Shown: one piece after another, positions 1-8,218 of the stretch
Numbering within the stretch: position 1 is the stretch's first letter
Layout: each line of letters starts with the position of its first letter
Notes under the pieces: model-generated
What the model saw: the letters and a program-made list of their open reading frames with translations, nothing else
The model's database searches: none
What the model was told of the DNA's origin: nothing
Assembly (NCBI RefSeq): GCF_004765785.1
Contig: NZ_SBIT01000008.1
Span: 62,001 to 126,000, forward strand
Origin: Halorussus ruber
GTDB lineage: Archaea; Halobacteriota; Halobacteria; Halobacteriales; Haladaptataceae
Direction: 5' to 3'
DNA length: 64,000 nt
Program-made: the position numbers and the translations under genes

Positions 1-1230
1 CACGAAGTCCCGGAGGGTGCCCGGCCGGACGACCTCCTTGAGGTTGAACCCGTCTACGCCCACGTCCTCGTACCAGTACTGGAGTTCGTCGGCGACCTGC
101 TCGGGGTCGCCGACGACGACCGGCGAGGTGGACCCCAGACCGGCGAACTCCGCGACCTCGCCCACGGTCCAGTCGCGCTCGGGGTCGTTCTTCGTGAAGG
201 CGTTGACCGCGCCCTGAATCGCGTCGGTCTCGATGTGTTCGACGCTCTGGTCGGGGTCCAGTTCGGAGAAGTCCACGTCGATGAAACCGGCAAGTAATGC
301 CAGCGTCGCCTCGTAGTCGACGTTCTCGGCGTAGGTCTCGTACTTTTCGAGCGCGACGGCCTCGGTTTCGCCCACGATGGGCACGATGCCGGGGAAAAAC
401 CGGAGGTCGTCGGGATTTCGGCCTCGTTCTTTCGCGCGCGAGCGAAGGTCCCCAATATAGCTCCGCACGCCCTCCTCGGTCGGTTGGCTCACGAAGACGG
501 CCTCGGCGTTGTTCGCGGCGAAGTCCCGCCCGCGGTCCGAGGAGCCAGCCTGATACAGGACCGGCGTGCGCTGGGGCGAGGGTTCGCAACTGTGGGCGTC
601 GGGGACCGAGAAGTACTCGCCCTCGAAGTCGATGCCCGAGACCCTCTCGGGGTCGGTGTAGACGCCCGCCTCCCTGTCGCGGACCACCGCGTCCTCGTCC
701 CAGCTCTCCTCCCAGAGGCGGTGGCAGACCGCCATGAACTCGTCGGCGCGGTCGTATCTGGTCTGGCGGTCCATCCGCTCGTCCAACCCGAGGTTCCGGG
801 CCGCGCTTTCGAGGTAGGAGGTCACGATGTTGAACGCGACTCGACCGTCGGTCAGGTGGTCGAGTGTCGAGAGTTCGCGGGCCAACTGGTAGGGGTGGAC
901 GTAGGTGGTCGAGCGCGTCACTGCGAATCCGAGGTGGTCGGTGACGGTGGCCATCGCCGGGACGAGGGCTTGGGGGTCGTTGGCGGGCGTCTGAACTGCC
1001 TTCTCGACCGCGGTCTCGCTGTCGCCGCCGTAGACGTCGTAGATGCCCCGCACGTCGGCGAAGAACACGGCGTCGAAGCCCCCGCGCTCGGCGGTCCGGG
1101 CCACGTCGAGCCAGTACTCCACGTCGGTGTAGCGGTGGGACTGGTCGCCCGGCGTCCGCCAGTTGCCGGTCGTGACGTGTTCGACCGAGTTCATTGTGAA
1201 CAGGTTGAGGTGGATGTAGTCGCTGGTCAT
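1..1230 (-). CDS. NtaA/SnaA/DszA-type FMN-dependent monooxygenase (3' end cut by window)
   Basis: Reading the minus strand from an ATG at 1228-1230 gives 410 codons open to the window edge, so the C-terminus is missing. The family uses reduced FMN, supplied by a separate reductase, to oxygenate small organic substrates; it belongs to the bacterial-luciferase-like TIM barrels. Visible marks are an N-terminal HLNLFTM segment, GGFDAVFFAD, the stretch TRSTTYVHPYQLAR, VAFNIVTSYLESAARNLG and VLYQAGSSDRGRDFAANNAEAVF, all typical of the NtaA/SnaA/DszA subgroup. The substrate cannot be told from sequence. An ATG at 1191-1193 is a less likely start because conserved N-terminal residues would be lost. 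The next gene, an ATP-grasp enzyme on the same strand, starts 1.4 kb upstream and its stop lies 89 bases before this start. Confidence 0.85.
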   Translation of the reverse strand, partial: MTSDYIHLNLFTMNSVEHVTTGNWRTPGDQSHRYTDVEYWLDVARTAERGGFDAVFFADVRGIYDVYGGDSETAVEKAVQTPANDPQALVPAMATVTDHLGFAVTRSTTYVHPYQLARELSTLDHLTDGRVAFNIVTSYLESAARNLGLDERMDRQTRYDRADEFMAVCHRLWEESWDEDAVVRDREAGVYTDPERVSGIDFEGEYFSVPDAHSCEPSPQRTPVLYQAGSSDRGRDFAANNAEAVFVSQPTEEGVRSYIGDLRSRAKERGRNPDDLRFFPGIVPIVGETEAVALEKYETYAENVDYEATLALLAGFIDVDFSELDPDQSVEHIETDAIQGAVNAFTKNDPERDWTVGEVAEFAGLGSTSPVVVGDPEQVADELQYWYEDVGVDGFNLKEVVRPGTLRDFV

Positions 1231-1319
1231 CGTCGTTTCAGTGGGCGTTCGCGGGGGAAAAGACGGGGATACCGGCGAGACGTGGGGTCGAACTCTGACG
1301 CCCACAAACGCCTCTCGCC

Positions 1320-2627
1320 TCAACAGCTACAGTAGTACTCCGAGGTCCCGAACTCGGTGCTGAGAAGCTGATACGCCGGGTCGGGGTCGCTCGGCCGATA
1401 CACCCCGGTCGTGAGGTCGCCACCGGCCTCGAAGTCGCCCGAGAGGAGCGCCCGCCAGTCGCTCCGGGCCAGCACGTCCGCGAAGGTGTCGTCCGAGGAG
1501 AGCAGTTTGAGGTAGTCCGCGAGGGAGACCCACTTGGCATCTCGAAGCCCTCCCGACTCGTACGCCTCGCCGACAGCATCGCTGTAGGCCGCCAGCGGGA
1601 GGTTCGCACCGGCCTGCACGGGCAGGGAAATCCACTTCCACGGCCGGGTGTTCACGTCGAGGAGGACGTACTCCTCGCGCTCGTAGTCGTAGACGAACTC
1701 GGCCTCGCTGATGCCGTAGTAGCCCGTCTCTTCGAGGACCGCGAGCGCGTTCTCCTCGACCTCGCGGGCGGCGTCGCCGGTCGCTCGCTGGACCACGCAG
1801 GAGGTGCCGTATCCCAGCGGGTACCGGACGCGGGCGTTCCCGACGAACGAGACCGGGTCGCCCGACTCGGGGACGTACGAGGCCAGCGAGCAGTCCGCAC
1901 CGCGCTCGACGGGGACTTTCTCTTGGGCCATGACGCGGATGCCCTCCGCGGCGGCGTTGGCGACCACGTCCTCGAACTCGGCCTCGTCTGCGACTTCGAT
2001 GACGTTGGTGCCGACCGCCTCCGAGAACTTGCGCTTGAGGGCGGGTTTGACCACCAGCGGGAAGTCGAGGCGCTCGGCGGCCTCCGCGGCGGGGACGCTC
2101 TCGCGTCCGGTGGCCGAGTCGCGCCCGGCCGGACCCGGTTCGCCGCCGGTCGCTTCGGGGTCGGTCTCGGCGATGCGGTAGGTCTCGGGGTAGGGCACGC
2201 CCAACTCCTCGGCGACGGCGTAGAGCGATTCCTTGTCCAGCACCCGGTCCACGATTTCGCGGTCGGCGAACGGGAGGACGACGCCCTCGGGGTCGGTGCG
2301 CGAGAAGGCGTGGACCCACTCGTCCATGCACCCGAAGGCGACCGCCTCGTGGTCTAACTCGGCCGTGAGCGCCTCGACGTCCTCGCGGAAGCCCTCCTCG
2401 TCGTCGAGGGGGTAGGTGACCCGCCCGGCGAAATCGATTGCCTCAGAGTAGGGCGCGACTCCCTTCTCGTTGCGGTCGAGCGCGATGACGGGCACGTCGC
2501 GGGCTTTCAGCGCCCGCGCCACGCTCAGACCGGTGACGTGGGCGTTGCAGACGATTGCGGGCGGACGGTCGAAGTCGGCCTCCGCGAGGTCCTCGCGGAG
2601 TCCGTCGAACGAGCGAAAGGTTGCCAT
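1320..2627 (-). CDS. ATP-grasp family ligase (carboxylate-amine ligase-like)
   Basis: 435 residues. The N-terminal third is a pre-ATP-grasp domain (IVCNAHVTGLSVARAL, then VIALDRNEKGVAPYS). The ATP-grasp fold follows, with the nucleotide-binding lysine segment FPLVVKPALKRKFSEAVGTN and the metal-binding motif LLDVNTRPWKW near residue 330. Such enzymes form an acyl-phosphate and transfer it to an amine. The arrangement resembles the uncharacterised COG3919-type ATP-grasp proteins often found with polysaccharide or D-amino-acid ligases, but the substrate is unknown. A TATA-like TTTTTAGC at 2652-2659 lies 28 bases before the ATG, which fits a leaderless transcript and supports this start. The protein ends in a short Cys-containing tail (EYYCSC), which is odd but directly seen. 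Confidence 0.8.
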   Translation of the reverse strand: MATFRSFDGLREDLAEADFDRPPAIVCNAHVTGLSVARALKARDVPVIALDRNEKGVAPYSEAIDFAGRVTYPLDDEEGFREDVEALTAELDHEAVAFGCMDEWVHAFSRTDPEGVVLPFADREIVDRVLDKESLYAVAEELGVPYPETYRIAETDPEATGGEPGPAGRDSATGRESVPAAEAAERLDFPLVVKPALKRKFSEAVGTNVIEVADEAEFEDVVANAAAEGIRVMAQEKVPVERGADCSLASYVPESGDPVSFVGNARVRYPLGYGTSCVVQRATGDAAREVEENALAVLEETGYYGISEAEFVYDYEREEYVLLDVNTRPWKWISLPVQAGANLPLAAYSDAVGEAYESGGLRDAKWVSLADYLKLLSSDDTFADVLARSDWRALLSGDFEAGGDLTTGVYRPSDPDPAYQLLSTEFGTSEYYCSC

Positions 2628-2748
2628 GCCCGACTCTTCGCGGTTCGCCCGCTAAAAACCGTCCGAGTCGGCAACACCCTCCGGGGTCTGGGACAACTTC
2701 AAAAACATAATTATGAAATAGAAATAACATATATTAAATAAAAATTAG

Positions 2749-2757
2749 TATAAAATA
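2749..2757 (+). promoter_or_regulatory. TATA box of candidate structured RNA
   Basis: TATAAAATA lies in a very AT-rich stretch (2700-2760). At the usual archaeal distance of about 27 bases, transcription would start near 2779, just before the first of a chain of helices. No start codon with a plausible gene follows on this strand, so the box would serve a non-coding RNA. Inference from spacing only. Confidence 0.4.
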
Positions 2758-2778
2758 TAGGGGTTGTAGGGCTACTAT

Positions 2779-3045
2779 TTGCTGAAAACGGCCGATTCCC
2801 CGGCTATCGTAACCTTTAGGATGGAGAAGGTGGTAACAAGAGATGGACAACCACCTCACCACCATCCGCGTTGTCCACGCATCCAACAACCTGAAAATGG
2901 TTTAAAACTAACCGTCACCACCCGATAACAGCCGCTTTACCACCGGCTGTCCGACGAGTGAGCGGCCGCTTTACCACCGGCCGTAATGACGGTTGGCTTC
3001 CAAACCTTTCTGTTGTCACACAATAACTACTATTGTAGGTTTATT
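2779..3045 (+). ncRNA. Candidate structured RNA with twin identical-loop hairpins
   Basis: Pairings read from sequence: 2788-2794 with 2801-2810 (three-base bulge); 2812-2816 with 2827-2831; 2844-2851 with 2870-2877 (8 bp); a closing stem 2908-2917 with 2987-2996 (10 bp, one T.G) that encloses two hairpins, 2928-2934/2944-2950 and 2962-2968/2978-2984. Both enclosed hairpins have the same loop, CTTTACCAC, on different stems. A hairpin at 3020-3025/3031-3036 followed by a T-rich run looks like a terminator. TYACCACC occurs four times (in both twin hairpins and near 2856 and 2915), and a complementary GGTGGTAA sits at 2829-2836, so alternative pairing is possible. The two wobble pairs are G.U only if the plus strand is the RNA. 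It could instead be the 3' untranslated part of the small minus-strand gene at 3148-3351. It matches no RNA I know (not RNase P, 7S or rRNA). No gene is seen in 2628-3147. Confidence 0.5.
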
Positions 3046-3147
3046 CTTATAAATCAGATAGGACCTTAAACGGCCGAAAAAGAGCATCAGTCAAAAATAT
3101 ACGAATCTATGGAGTTGTACCGCTTCAAAGAGCGGTGCGGACCTACC

Positions 3148-3351
3148 TTACTTCGTTTTCACGTCCTTCGGGCGGTCGGCTTCTTTCGACCGGGTGTGCG
3201 CTACTACGAAGCCGAGTACCATGCTCGACCCGCAGATTATCACGCCTGCGGCGGCAACCCAAGGGTTGCCGCCCAGAAGACCCGTTCTTATCAACTCTCC
3301 TCCGACGAGAACCCCCATACCAAGGGGGTCCGGATTGATGTTGGCTTCCAT
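3148..3351 (-). CDS. Small single-span membrane protein, function unknown
   Basis: 67 residues from an ATG at 3349-3351, preceded by an AAAGGT ribosome-binding-like sequence six to eight bases upstream. The protein has a Gly-rich amphipathic N-terminal half, one hydrophobic segment of about 20 residues (AAAGVIICGSSMVLGFVVA, roughly residues 34-52), and a short charged tail rich in Lys, Arg and Asp. It is far less acidic than its neighbours and lies in an AT-rich islet, which suggests acquisition, for example from a virus or plasmid. A TATA-like TTTTTAACC on the minus strand at about 3504-3512 could drive it. I do not recognise a family. A coding shadow on the opposite strand exists, but the hydrophobic pattern and RBS favour this frame. 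Confidence 0.5.
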   Translation of the reverse strand: MEANINPDPLGMGVLVGGELIRTGLLGGNPWVAAAGVIICGSSMVLGFVVAHTRSKEADRPKDVKTK

Positions 3352-3661
3352 TTACCTTTCTGAGAAACACGCAGGCTACCAAACCCACATGCGCCTCCAT
3401 AGTTAGGAGACTCGCGCCAGCAAAACATCAGTAGTCAACCCTCTCTTCGATTAGAGCACAGAGAGTCCATCTCATAGACGCTGTACTTTCATTCTAATCC
3501 AAAGGTTAAAAACATTCGTCACGCGCATCGAAACTCACTATTGAAAGCGTACACCGTAATAAACGGGCAAATAATCAATCCTGCCGCAACCAATGAAATA
3601 GAGTTTACATAAATATAATTGTATTAATAGGGGATGAAAACAATTATTAAACAAACAAATC
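3352..3661. other. AT-rich intergenic stretch, no gene seen
   Basis: 310 bases between the small membrane protein and the Rsm22-like gene. It is markedly AT-rich from about 3480, with a minus-strand TATA-like sequence near 3504-3512. T-rich sequence on the minus strand at about 3600-3660 probably ends transcription of the Rsm22-like gene. I see no other structure. Confidence 0.5.
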
Positions 3662-5143
3662 CTATACCGGGACCGCATCAACAATCGTCTCCTCGTCTAC
3701 AACCAGATTATACGCCTCCTCGTCGTCGTTCCACAGCGCCAGCACGCCCTCGAACGAGAGCAAGTCGCCGTAGTCCGCCCGCTTCAGGTCCCGGTTCAGC
3801 GAGGTCTCGCGGGTCAGCACCGCGAAGTGGTCCTCGGACTCGCTCCCGTCGCCGATCTTGAACAGCGGGTTGGCGTCGCCCTCGGCCAGCGAGTGGCTGA
3901 GTTTGACCGCCGCGAGGTCGATGCGCTGGGTGACGTGGCGGTCCATCTCGGCCATCTTGGCGACCCGGTCGGCGTCGGCGGTGAAATCCAGCTTTCGCCG
4001 ACCGTCGGGGCGCAGAATCGAGTAGGCGAACTGCACGTCCGCGTTGACAAACTCGCCGCTTCCGGGGGCCGGGTGGTCCTCGGCGTCGCTCGCGCCTCCG
4101 GCACCGCCCCGGCTCCCGGCGTCCGGCCCGCGCTCGCCCTCGTCCAGCCTGCGCTGGAAGCCCGGAACTTCCAAGTCGGGTTTCACGTCGAAGGACCACC
4201 CGCGGTCGGTCGGGCGCTCGCCGGGCCAGAGCCGAAGCGTCGGCGAGAAGACCGAAACCTCGTCGCCCTCGTCGGCGATGGCGCGCTCGACCTCCCGCAG
4301 ACCGATAGCCGTCTCGCGGTCGGCGGGTTCGATGGCGAGGAGCGCCCCGTCCTCGGCCAGCGCGTCGAGATACCGGCGGACGACCGCCTCGGGGTCGTCG
4401 AGTTCGTTGAGGACGTTGGCGAACAACAGCAAGTCGTACTCTCTGTCCTCCGGAACCTCGAACTCCTCGGCCAGTTCGCGGTGGCGTTCGGCGTGGAAGT
4501 TCCGGCCCGCGTCCTCGAGCATGTGGTCGAAGACCTCGGCCGCTGGGTCGCTCGGTTCGACCGCGTCGTAGCGCACCAGCGCGTCCTCGGGGAGGTAGTC
4601 CGCCACCCCGAGCGCCGGACCGCCGACGCCAGCGCCCACGTCGAGGACGCGGAGGTCCCGGTCAAGCAGGCCCTCCTCGCCGAGTTCGTCGAGGACGTAC
4701 TGGACCACCGCGTAGTTGTCCGGCAGGTGGTAGACGGCGTAGCCGAGCGCGGCGGTCTCGCCGTACTCGACTGGGTTGTTCCAGTAGTAGTCCTCCTTCA
4801 GCTTGCGAATCGCCGCGCGCAACTCGTCGCCCGACTCGCCGTCCTGCCAGTCCACCCCGAACTTGCCCACCAGCAGGTCTTCGAGTCGGTGGCCGTACTC
4901 CGGCGGGAAGGCCTCGACGCCCCGGAAAGTCGGGGTAATCGGCCCCTCCTCGACCGGCGCGAAGGTTCGGTCCTCGCGCTCCACGAGACCGAGCGAGGCC
5001 GCCTCCTCGCGCAGAATCTGGCGGACGACGCCGGGATGGGGCTGGCTCTCTACGTACTCGGCGATTTCGTCGGCGTCGATCGGCCGGACGTTCCGGAGGT
5101 ATTTGGCGTTATCGCGGACCTTCTGGCGTAGTTCGTCGTTCAT
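3662..5143 (-). CDS. Rsm22-like small-ribosomal-subunit methyltransferase
   Basis: 493 residues from the ATG at 5141-5143. The open frame runs on upstream to about 6175, but that part is the antisense of the prephenate dehydrogenase gene and has shadow composition. The core is a class I SAM-dependent methyltransferase with motif I VLDVGAGVGGPALG near residue 165 and a following acidic VEPSDPAAEVF. It has LLLFANVLNELDD in place of a normal NPPY motif, and a cluster of conserved residues in the C-terminal half. The layout fits the Rsm22 family, linked to small-subunit rRNA or ribosome assembly in mitochondria and archaea. A Gly/Asp-rich insert (GERGPDAGSRGGAGGASDAED, about residues 345-365) is probably a haloarchaeal loop. 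The start overlaps the tyrA stop by four bases (ATGA), so the two are translationally coupled. Confidence 0.8.
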   Translation of the reverse strand: MNDELRQKVRDNAKYLRNVRPIDADEIAEYVESQPHPGVVRQILREEAASLGLVEREDRTFAPVEEGPITPTFRGVEAFPPEYGHRLEDLLVGKFGVDWQDGESGDELRAAIRKLKEDYYWNNPVEYGETAALGYAVYHLPDNYAVVQYVLDELGEEGLLDRDLRVLDVGAGVGGPALGVADYLPEDALVRYDAVEPSDPAAEVFDHMLEDAGRNFHAERHRELAEEFEVPEDREYDLLLFANVLNELDDPEAVVRRYLDALAEDGALLAIEPADRETAIGLREVERAIADEGDEVSVFSPTLRLWPGERPTDRGWSFDVKPDLEVPGFQRRLDEGERGPDAGSRGGAGGASDAEDHPAPGSGEFVNADVQFAYSILRPDGRRKLDFTADADRVAKMAEMDRHVTQRIDLAAVKLSHSLAEGDANPLFKIGDGSESEDHFAVLTRETSLNRDLKRADYGDLLSFEGVLALWNDDEEAYNLVVDEETIVDAVPV

Positions 5144-5955
5144 GAGTCGTCCTTTTGTCCGTCTTCTGTCTCTCGTTTCGCTTCCGTCTCGGCGGTCTCT
5201 CGCTCTGCAATCGCGCTCTCGCTCGCTTCCCGGTACAGTTCCGCAAACTCGGACTCGTCGGCGTCGGCCAGACGCCTCGCGGCCTCGGCAACCCTGTCGG
5301 CCCCGCCGAAGGTCTCCTGAATCTCGGCGTAGACGGCGGGCGTGTTGCCCGTGACCTGCTCGGCGACCGCCGACAGCTCCTCGAAAATCGGGGTCGTCAG
5401 CCCCTCGGGGACCTCCTCGGCCGCGAGGGCGAACGAGAGTACTGCGGCATGGGTCCCGGCCTGCACCGTCTCCATCGCCTCGTCGTGTTCCTCGGGCGTC
5501 GTCTCCACGAGGAGGTTCCCGGCCGTCTCCAGCGCGTTCAGCATCGAATCGACCGTCGGTCCTCGCTGGTCGGCCACGACCGCCACGTTGCCGGGCGCGT
5601 TGGCCGAGGCGAACAGGGGGTGGAGGCTCACGCGTTCTCGCTCGGGGCCAGCGGAGCGCATCGCGTCCACCGGCCCGGTCATCTGGCCGGTCACGTCCAC
5701 CAGCGCCTCCTCGGCCTTCGGTGCGTGGGCCTCGATGGCCGACTTCGCCGCCGAGACCGGCACCGCCACGCAAACCGCGTCGAATCGCTCGTCGGTCGAG
5801 AGCGAGACCGCCCGGCCGCCGACCGCGCTGGCGGCCGCCTCGGCAGTCTCGGGGTCGGTGTCGGCGAACGCCACGTCCGCCTCCTCGACGTGCGCCGCGA
5901 CGACTTCGCCGAACCACCGACCCATCTCGCCCGCGCCGACGACGAGTAGCTTCAT
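5140..5955 (-). CDS. tyrA: Prephenate/arogenate dehydrogenase
   Basis: 271 residues. The N-terminus is a Rossmann NAD(P) domain with LLVVGAGEMGRWFG, followed by an all-helical dimerisation domain. The catalytic His is probably in SLHPLFA (residues 112-118), matching the conserved H-P-M/L-F of the TyrA family. The enzyme converts prephenate (or arogenate) to 4-hydroxyphenylpyruvate or tyrosine, the branch after chorismate mutase. aroA (11.8 kb) and aroC (18 kb), two earlier shikimate-pathway genes, lie nearby, though not in one operon. The C-terminal tail is very rich in Glu, Lys and Asp. The gene is followed with a four-base overlap by the Rsm22-like methyltransferase. The upstream gap holds a family 1 repeat. 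Confidence 0.85.
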   Translation of the reverse strand: MKLLVVGAGEMGRWFGEVVAAHVEEADVAFADTDPETAEAAASAVGGRAVSLSTDERFDAVCVAVPVSAAKSAIEAHAPKAEEALVDVTGQMTGPVDAMRSAGPERERVSLHPLFASANAPGNVAVVADQRGPTVDSMLNALETAGNLLVETTPEEHDEAMETVQAGTHAAVLSFALAAEEVPEGLTTPIFEELSAVAEQVTGNTPAVYAEIQETFGGADRVAEAARRLADADESEFAELYREASESAIAERETAETEAKRETEDGQKDDS

Positions 5956-6049
5956 CGAGAGGAGATAGCCGGTCGGCTTTCAAAAGGAGTTCGCTACGAA
6001 CCTTTGAGCAGGACGAGGAACTACCAGAGACGGAACTGTGAACGTTTCT

Positions 6050-6240
6050 TGAAGCCCCCGCCCGGTCGCGGTCGCTGGCCGGGATATTCGCGGCTCTCCG
6101 CACAGCCCGCCGCGAATAGTGGCCCGGCCAGACGACCACGTGAACGCGACCGGGCGGCCCCTTCATCCCACCCATTGTGGGTTGTCAAGCGAGCGCATTC
6201 CGGTGGATTGTCGAGAATTCGCATTCCGGTGGACTGCCCG
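6050..6240 (-). repeat. Family 1 palindromic element, copy 1
   Basis: Fills most of the 302-base gap 5956-6257. The outer stem is 6050-6070 with 6145-6165, broken by a 3x3 internal loop. The middle stem 6075-6083/6123-6131 is a perfect 9 bp. The inner stem TATTCGCGGC (6085-6094) pairs with GCCGCGAATA (6109-6118). The leader lies to the right (6166-6240) and reads on the minus strand, so the element is oriented with both flanking genes. The leader contains a local direct repeat, GCATTCCGGTGGA, at about 6195 and 6222. No side hairpin module is present in this copy. Confidence 0.85.
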
Positions 6241-6257
6241 ACCAAGCTCTCGCCGCT

Positions 6258-6797
6258 CTACAGCGAGCGCGCCATCTCCAACTCCGCGCTCCCCGAGTCG
6301 CAGGACTCGAAGCCGACGCCGCGGTAGAGTTTGACCGCCGGGCGGTTCGTCCGCTGGACCGAGAGCCAGACGCGCTCGACGCCCAGCGACCGGCCCTGCC
6401 CGAGGAGCGCCCGGATGACGGCCGACCCGACGCCCGCCCGGCGGTAGTCCGGGTGGACGAACAGCGCGAGTTCGTGGCCCGGCCCGCCGTCGAGCAAAAT
6501 GGCGTGGGCGACCGCCCGTCCGTCGTGCCACCCGACGACTTCGATGCCCTCCGAGAGCCTGTCGAGCCACTCCTCGCGCCGCCGGGGACTCGCTGGCGGG
6601 ATGCCCTGTGCGCGGTCCGCCGGGCCGAAATCGTCGTACATCTCGGCCAGCGCCTCGCGCGTGTCGGTCGGAGAGTCGTCTGGAGAGGCGTCTGCCGAGC
6701 GGAACTGGAGGGTGCGCCCCTCGGCGTCGGTGACGGCGTGGGGCGGTCGCGGGAACTCGGGGCGGTCGGCGTCGGCGTCGGCGGCGTCCGCACTCAT
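6258..6797 (-). CDS. GNAT-family N-acetyltransferase
   Basis: 179 residues. The GNAT core occupies about residues 50-175. Acetyl-CoA binding motif A is HPDYRRAGVGSAVIRALL (about residues 117-134), with the Q/RxxGxG/A pattern as RRAGVG. Motif B is NRPAVKLYRGVGFE, where the Tyr is the usual acid. The family moves an acetyl group from CoA to an amine; the substrate cannot be told. The first 45 residues are a poorly conserved acidic leader. Upstream at 6834-6840 the minus strand has a TTTAA box. Family 1 copy 1 lies immediately downstream. Confidence 0.8.
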   Translation of the reverse strand: MSADAADADADRPEFPRPPHAVTDAEGRTLQFRSADASPDDSPTDTREALAEMYDDFGPADRAQGIPPASPRRREEWLDRLSEGIEVVGWHDGRAVAHAILLDGGPGHELALFVHPDYRRAGVGSAVIRALLGQGRSLGVERVWLSVQRTNRPAVKLYRGVGFESCDSGSAELEMARSL

Positions 6798-6898
6798 CTA
6801 CCCATCACGGTTCGACCGAAGGAACTCCGGCAGTTAAAGATAATGGTCATTCATGATAAAGTTCCTAATATGCCCTTAGTGGGCACGTCTCGGGCGGG

Positions 6899-8119
6899 CT
6901 ACTGGTTCCACGGGGCCTCGTCGGGGTCCACGATGCGCTCGCGCTCCTCGATGGAGTCGATTTTCTCGACGTCCTCGTCGTCCAACTCGACGCCGAGGCT
7001 CAGCCAGTTCTCGCGGAGATGCTCCTCGCTGGTCGCCTTCGGGATGGCGGTGACCTCCTTCTCGCGGAGCCACGCGAGGCTGATTTGCTGAGGCGTCGCG
7101 TCGTGCTTGTCGGCGACCTCCTGCAGTTCGTCCACGTCCGAAACGTCGCCGCGAGCGATAGGGGAGTAGGCCACCAGCTCCACGTCCACGTCGTCCTGCG
7201 CGCAGAACTGCCGGAGTTCGGTCTGCGGGAGGAGGGGATGCATCTCGACCTGATTAGCGAAGATGGGTTCCTCGGAGGCCTCGATGGCCTCCTCCAGCAG
7301 TTCGACCGTGAAGTTGCTCACGCCGATTTCCTCGATGAGACCTTCGTCGCGGAGTTCCGCGAAGGCCTCCATCGTGTCGGTGGGTTCGTACTCGCCCATC
7401 GGCCAGTGGACGTACAGCAGGTCCACCGAATCGACGCCGAGGCGTTCGAGGCTCTCCTCGGCGCTGGTCAGCACGTGGTCGTAATCGAGGTTGTCGGGGC
7501 TGACCTTGGTCGCCAGAAAGAGGTCCTCGCGCCCGATTTCGGCCTCCACGACGGCGTCGCCGACCGCGGTCTCGTTGTCGTAGCCCTCGGCGGTGTCGAT
7601 GTGGCGGTAACCCATCTGGATGGCCTGCCGGACCGCCTCGACGCACTCGTCGTACTCTTCCATCTGGTAGGTGCCGAGACCGAGCATCGGCATCCCGTGG
7701 GCGGTCGGCGGCGAGCGGTCCGCGACCTCCTCGGAGATTCCCGCGGCCTCGGTTCCGGCGGGTTGCGCGCCTTCCACGTCTTCCTCGCCCGCCTCGCTCT
7801 CGCTCGCTTCGCCCTCGCGGTCCTCCTCTCGGGCCTCCTCTCGGGCCTCCTCGCCCGAGACGCTTCCCATCGAACCGGGCTGGTCGGTGGCCCCTTCGGC
7901 CGCCTGCGTCGCTTTCTCGCGGACCTCGCTGGCGGCCTCGCTCAGGTGGCCCTCCTCGCCCTCGGCGCTCGGCTCGCCCCTGCGCCGCCTGCCGAAAATG
8001 AACCCGGCCGCGAAGGCGACCGCGAAGGGAAGCCCCTTCTGTAGCAGACTGCTCCCGGCCCCGGTTTGGTCCCGCTGTCGCTCCTCTCGGTCGGCTCTCT
8101 CGGTCTCGCGTCCAAGCAT
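6899..8119 (-). CDS. Aldo/keto reductase with N-terminal membrane anchor and acidic linker
   Basis: 406 residues; ordinary members have about 270. The reductase part begins near residue 140 (MPMLGLGTYQM) and keeps the catalytic tetrad of the family: Asp in HIDTAEGYDNE (with Tyr four residues on), Lys in FLATKVSP, and His in LLYVHWPMG. It also has the NADP-binding signatures IGVSNF and AIPKATSEEHLREN. The extra N-terminal part has a hydrophobic segment (GLPFAVAFAAGFIFG, about residues 29-43) next to RRRRGE, then some 90 residues very rich in Glu, Ala and Ser. This looks like a membrane tether with a flexible acidic linker. The enzyme should reduce carbonyls with NADPH; the substrate is unknown. 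An alternative start at the Met before PMLGLG would give a normal soluble enzyme, but the extension is in frame with halophilic codon use and composition. Confidence 0.8.
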   Translation of the reverse strand: MLGRETERADREERQRDQTGAGSSLLQKGLPFAVAFAAGFIFGRRRRGEPSAEGEEGHLSEAASEVREKATQAAEGATDQPGSMGSVSGEEAREEAREEDREGEASESEAGEEDVEGAQPAGTEAAGISEEVADRSPPTAHGMPMLGLGTYQMEEYDECVEAVRQAIQMGYRHIDTAEGYDNETAVGDAVVEAEIGREDLFLATKVSPDNLDYDHVLTSAEESLERLGVDSVDLLYVHWPMGEYEPTDTMEAFAELRDEGLIEEIGVSNFTVELLEEAIEASEEPIFANQVEMHPLLPQTELRQFCAQDDVDVELVAYSPIARGDVSDVDELQEVADKHDATPQQISLAWLREKEVTAIPKATSEEHLRENWLSLGVELDDEDVEKIDSIEERERIVDPDEAPWNQ

Positions 8120-8218
8120 GGCTTCTGAGTTCGAGAGTCGCGTACTTCCCCGTTGTGGCGGGTGCGATGCAAAAGAACGAGACCGGAGTCGAAACGCCGA
8201 CCGAGTTCGACGCTCGGC

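Noticed and set aside
484-1335. Plus-strand 283-residue frame
   Set aside because: Antisense shadow of the flavin monooxygenase, which has unmistakable family motifs on the minus strand.
2628-3147. Replication origin
   Set aside because: AT-rich with inverted repeats, but no ORB-like G-string motif and no orc1/cdc6 gene nearby.
3662-6175. One 837-residue minus-strand gene
   Set aside because: Sequence beyond 5143 is Arg/Gly-rich shadow of the tyrA gene, and the Rsm22-like protein has a good ATG overlapping the tyrA stop.
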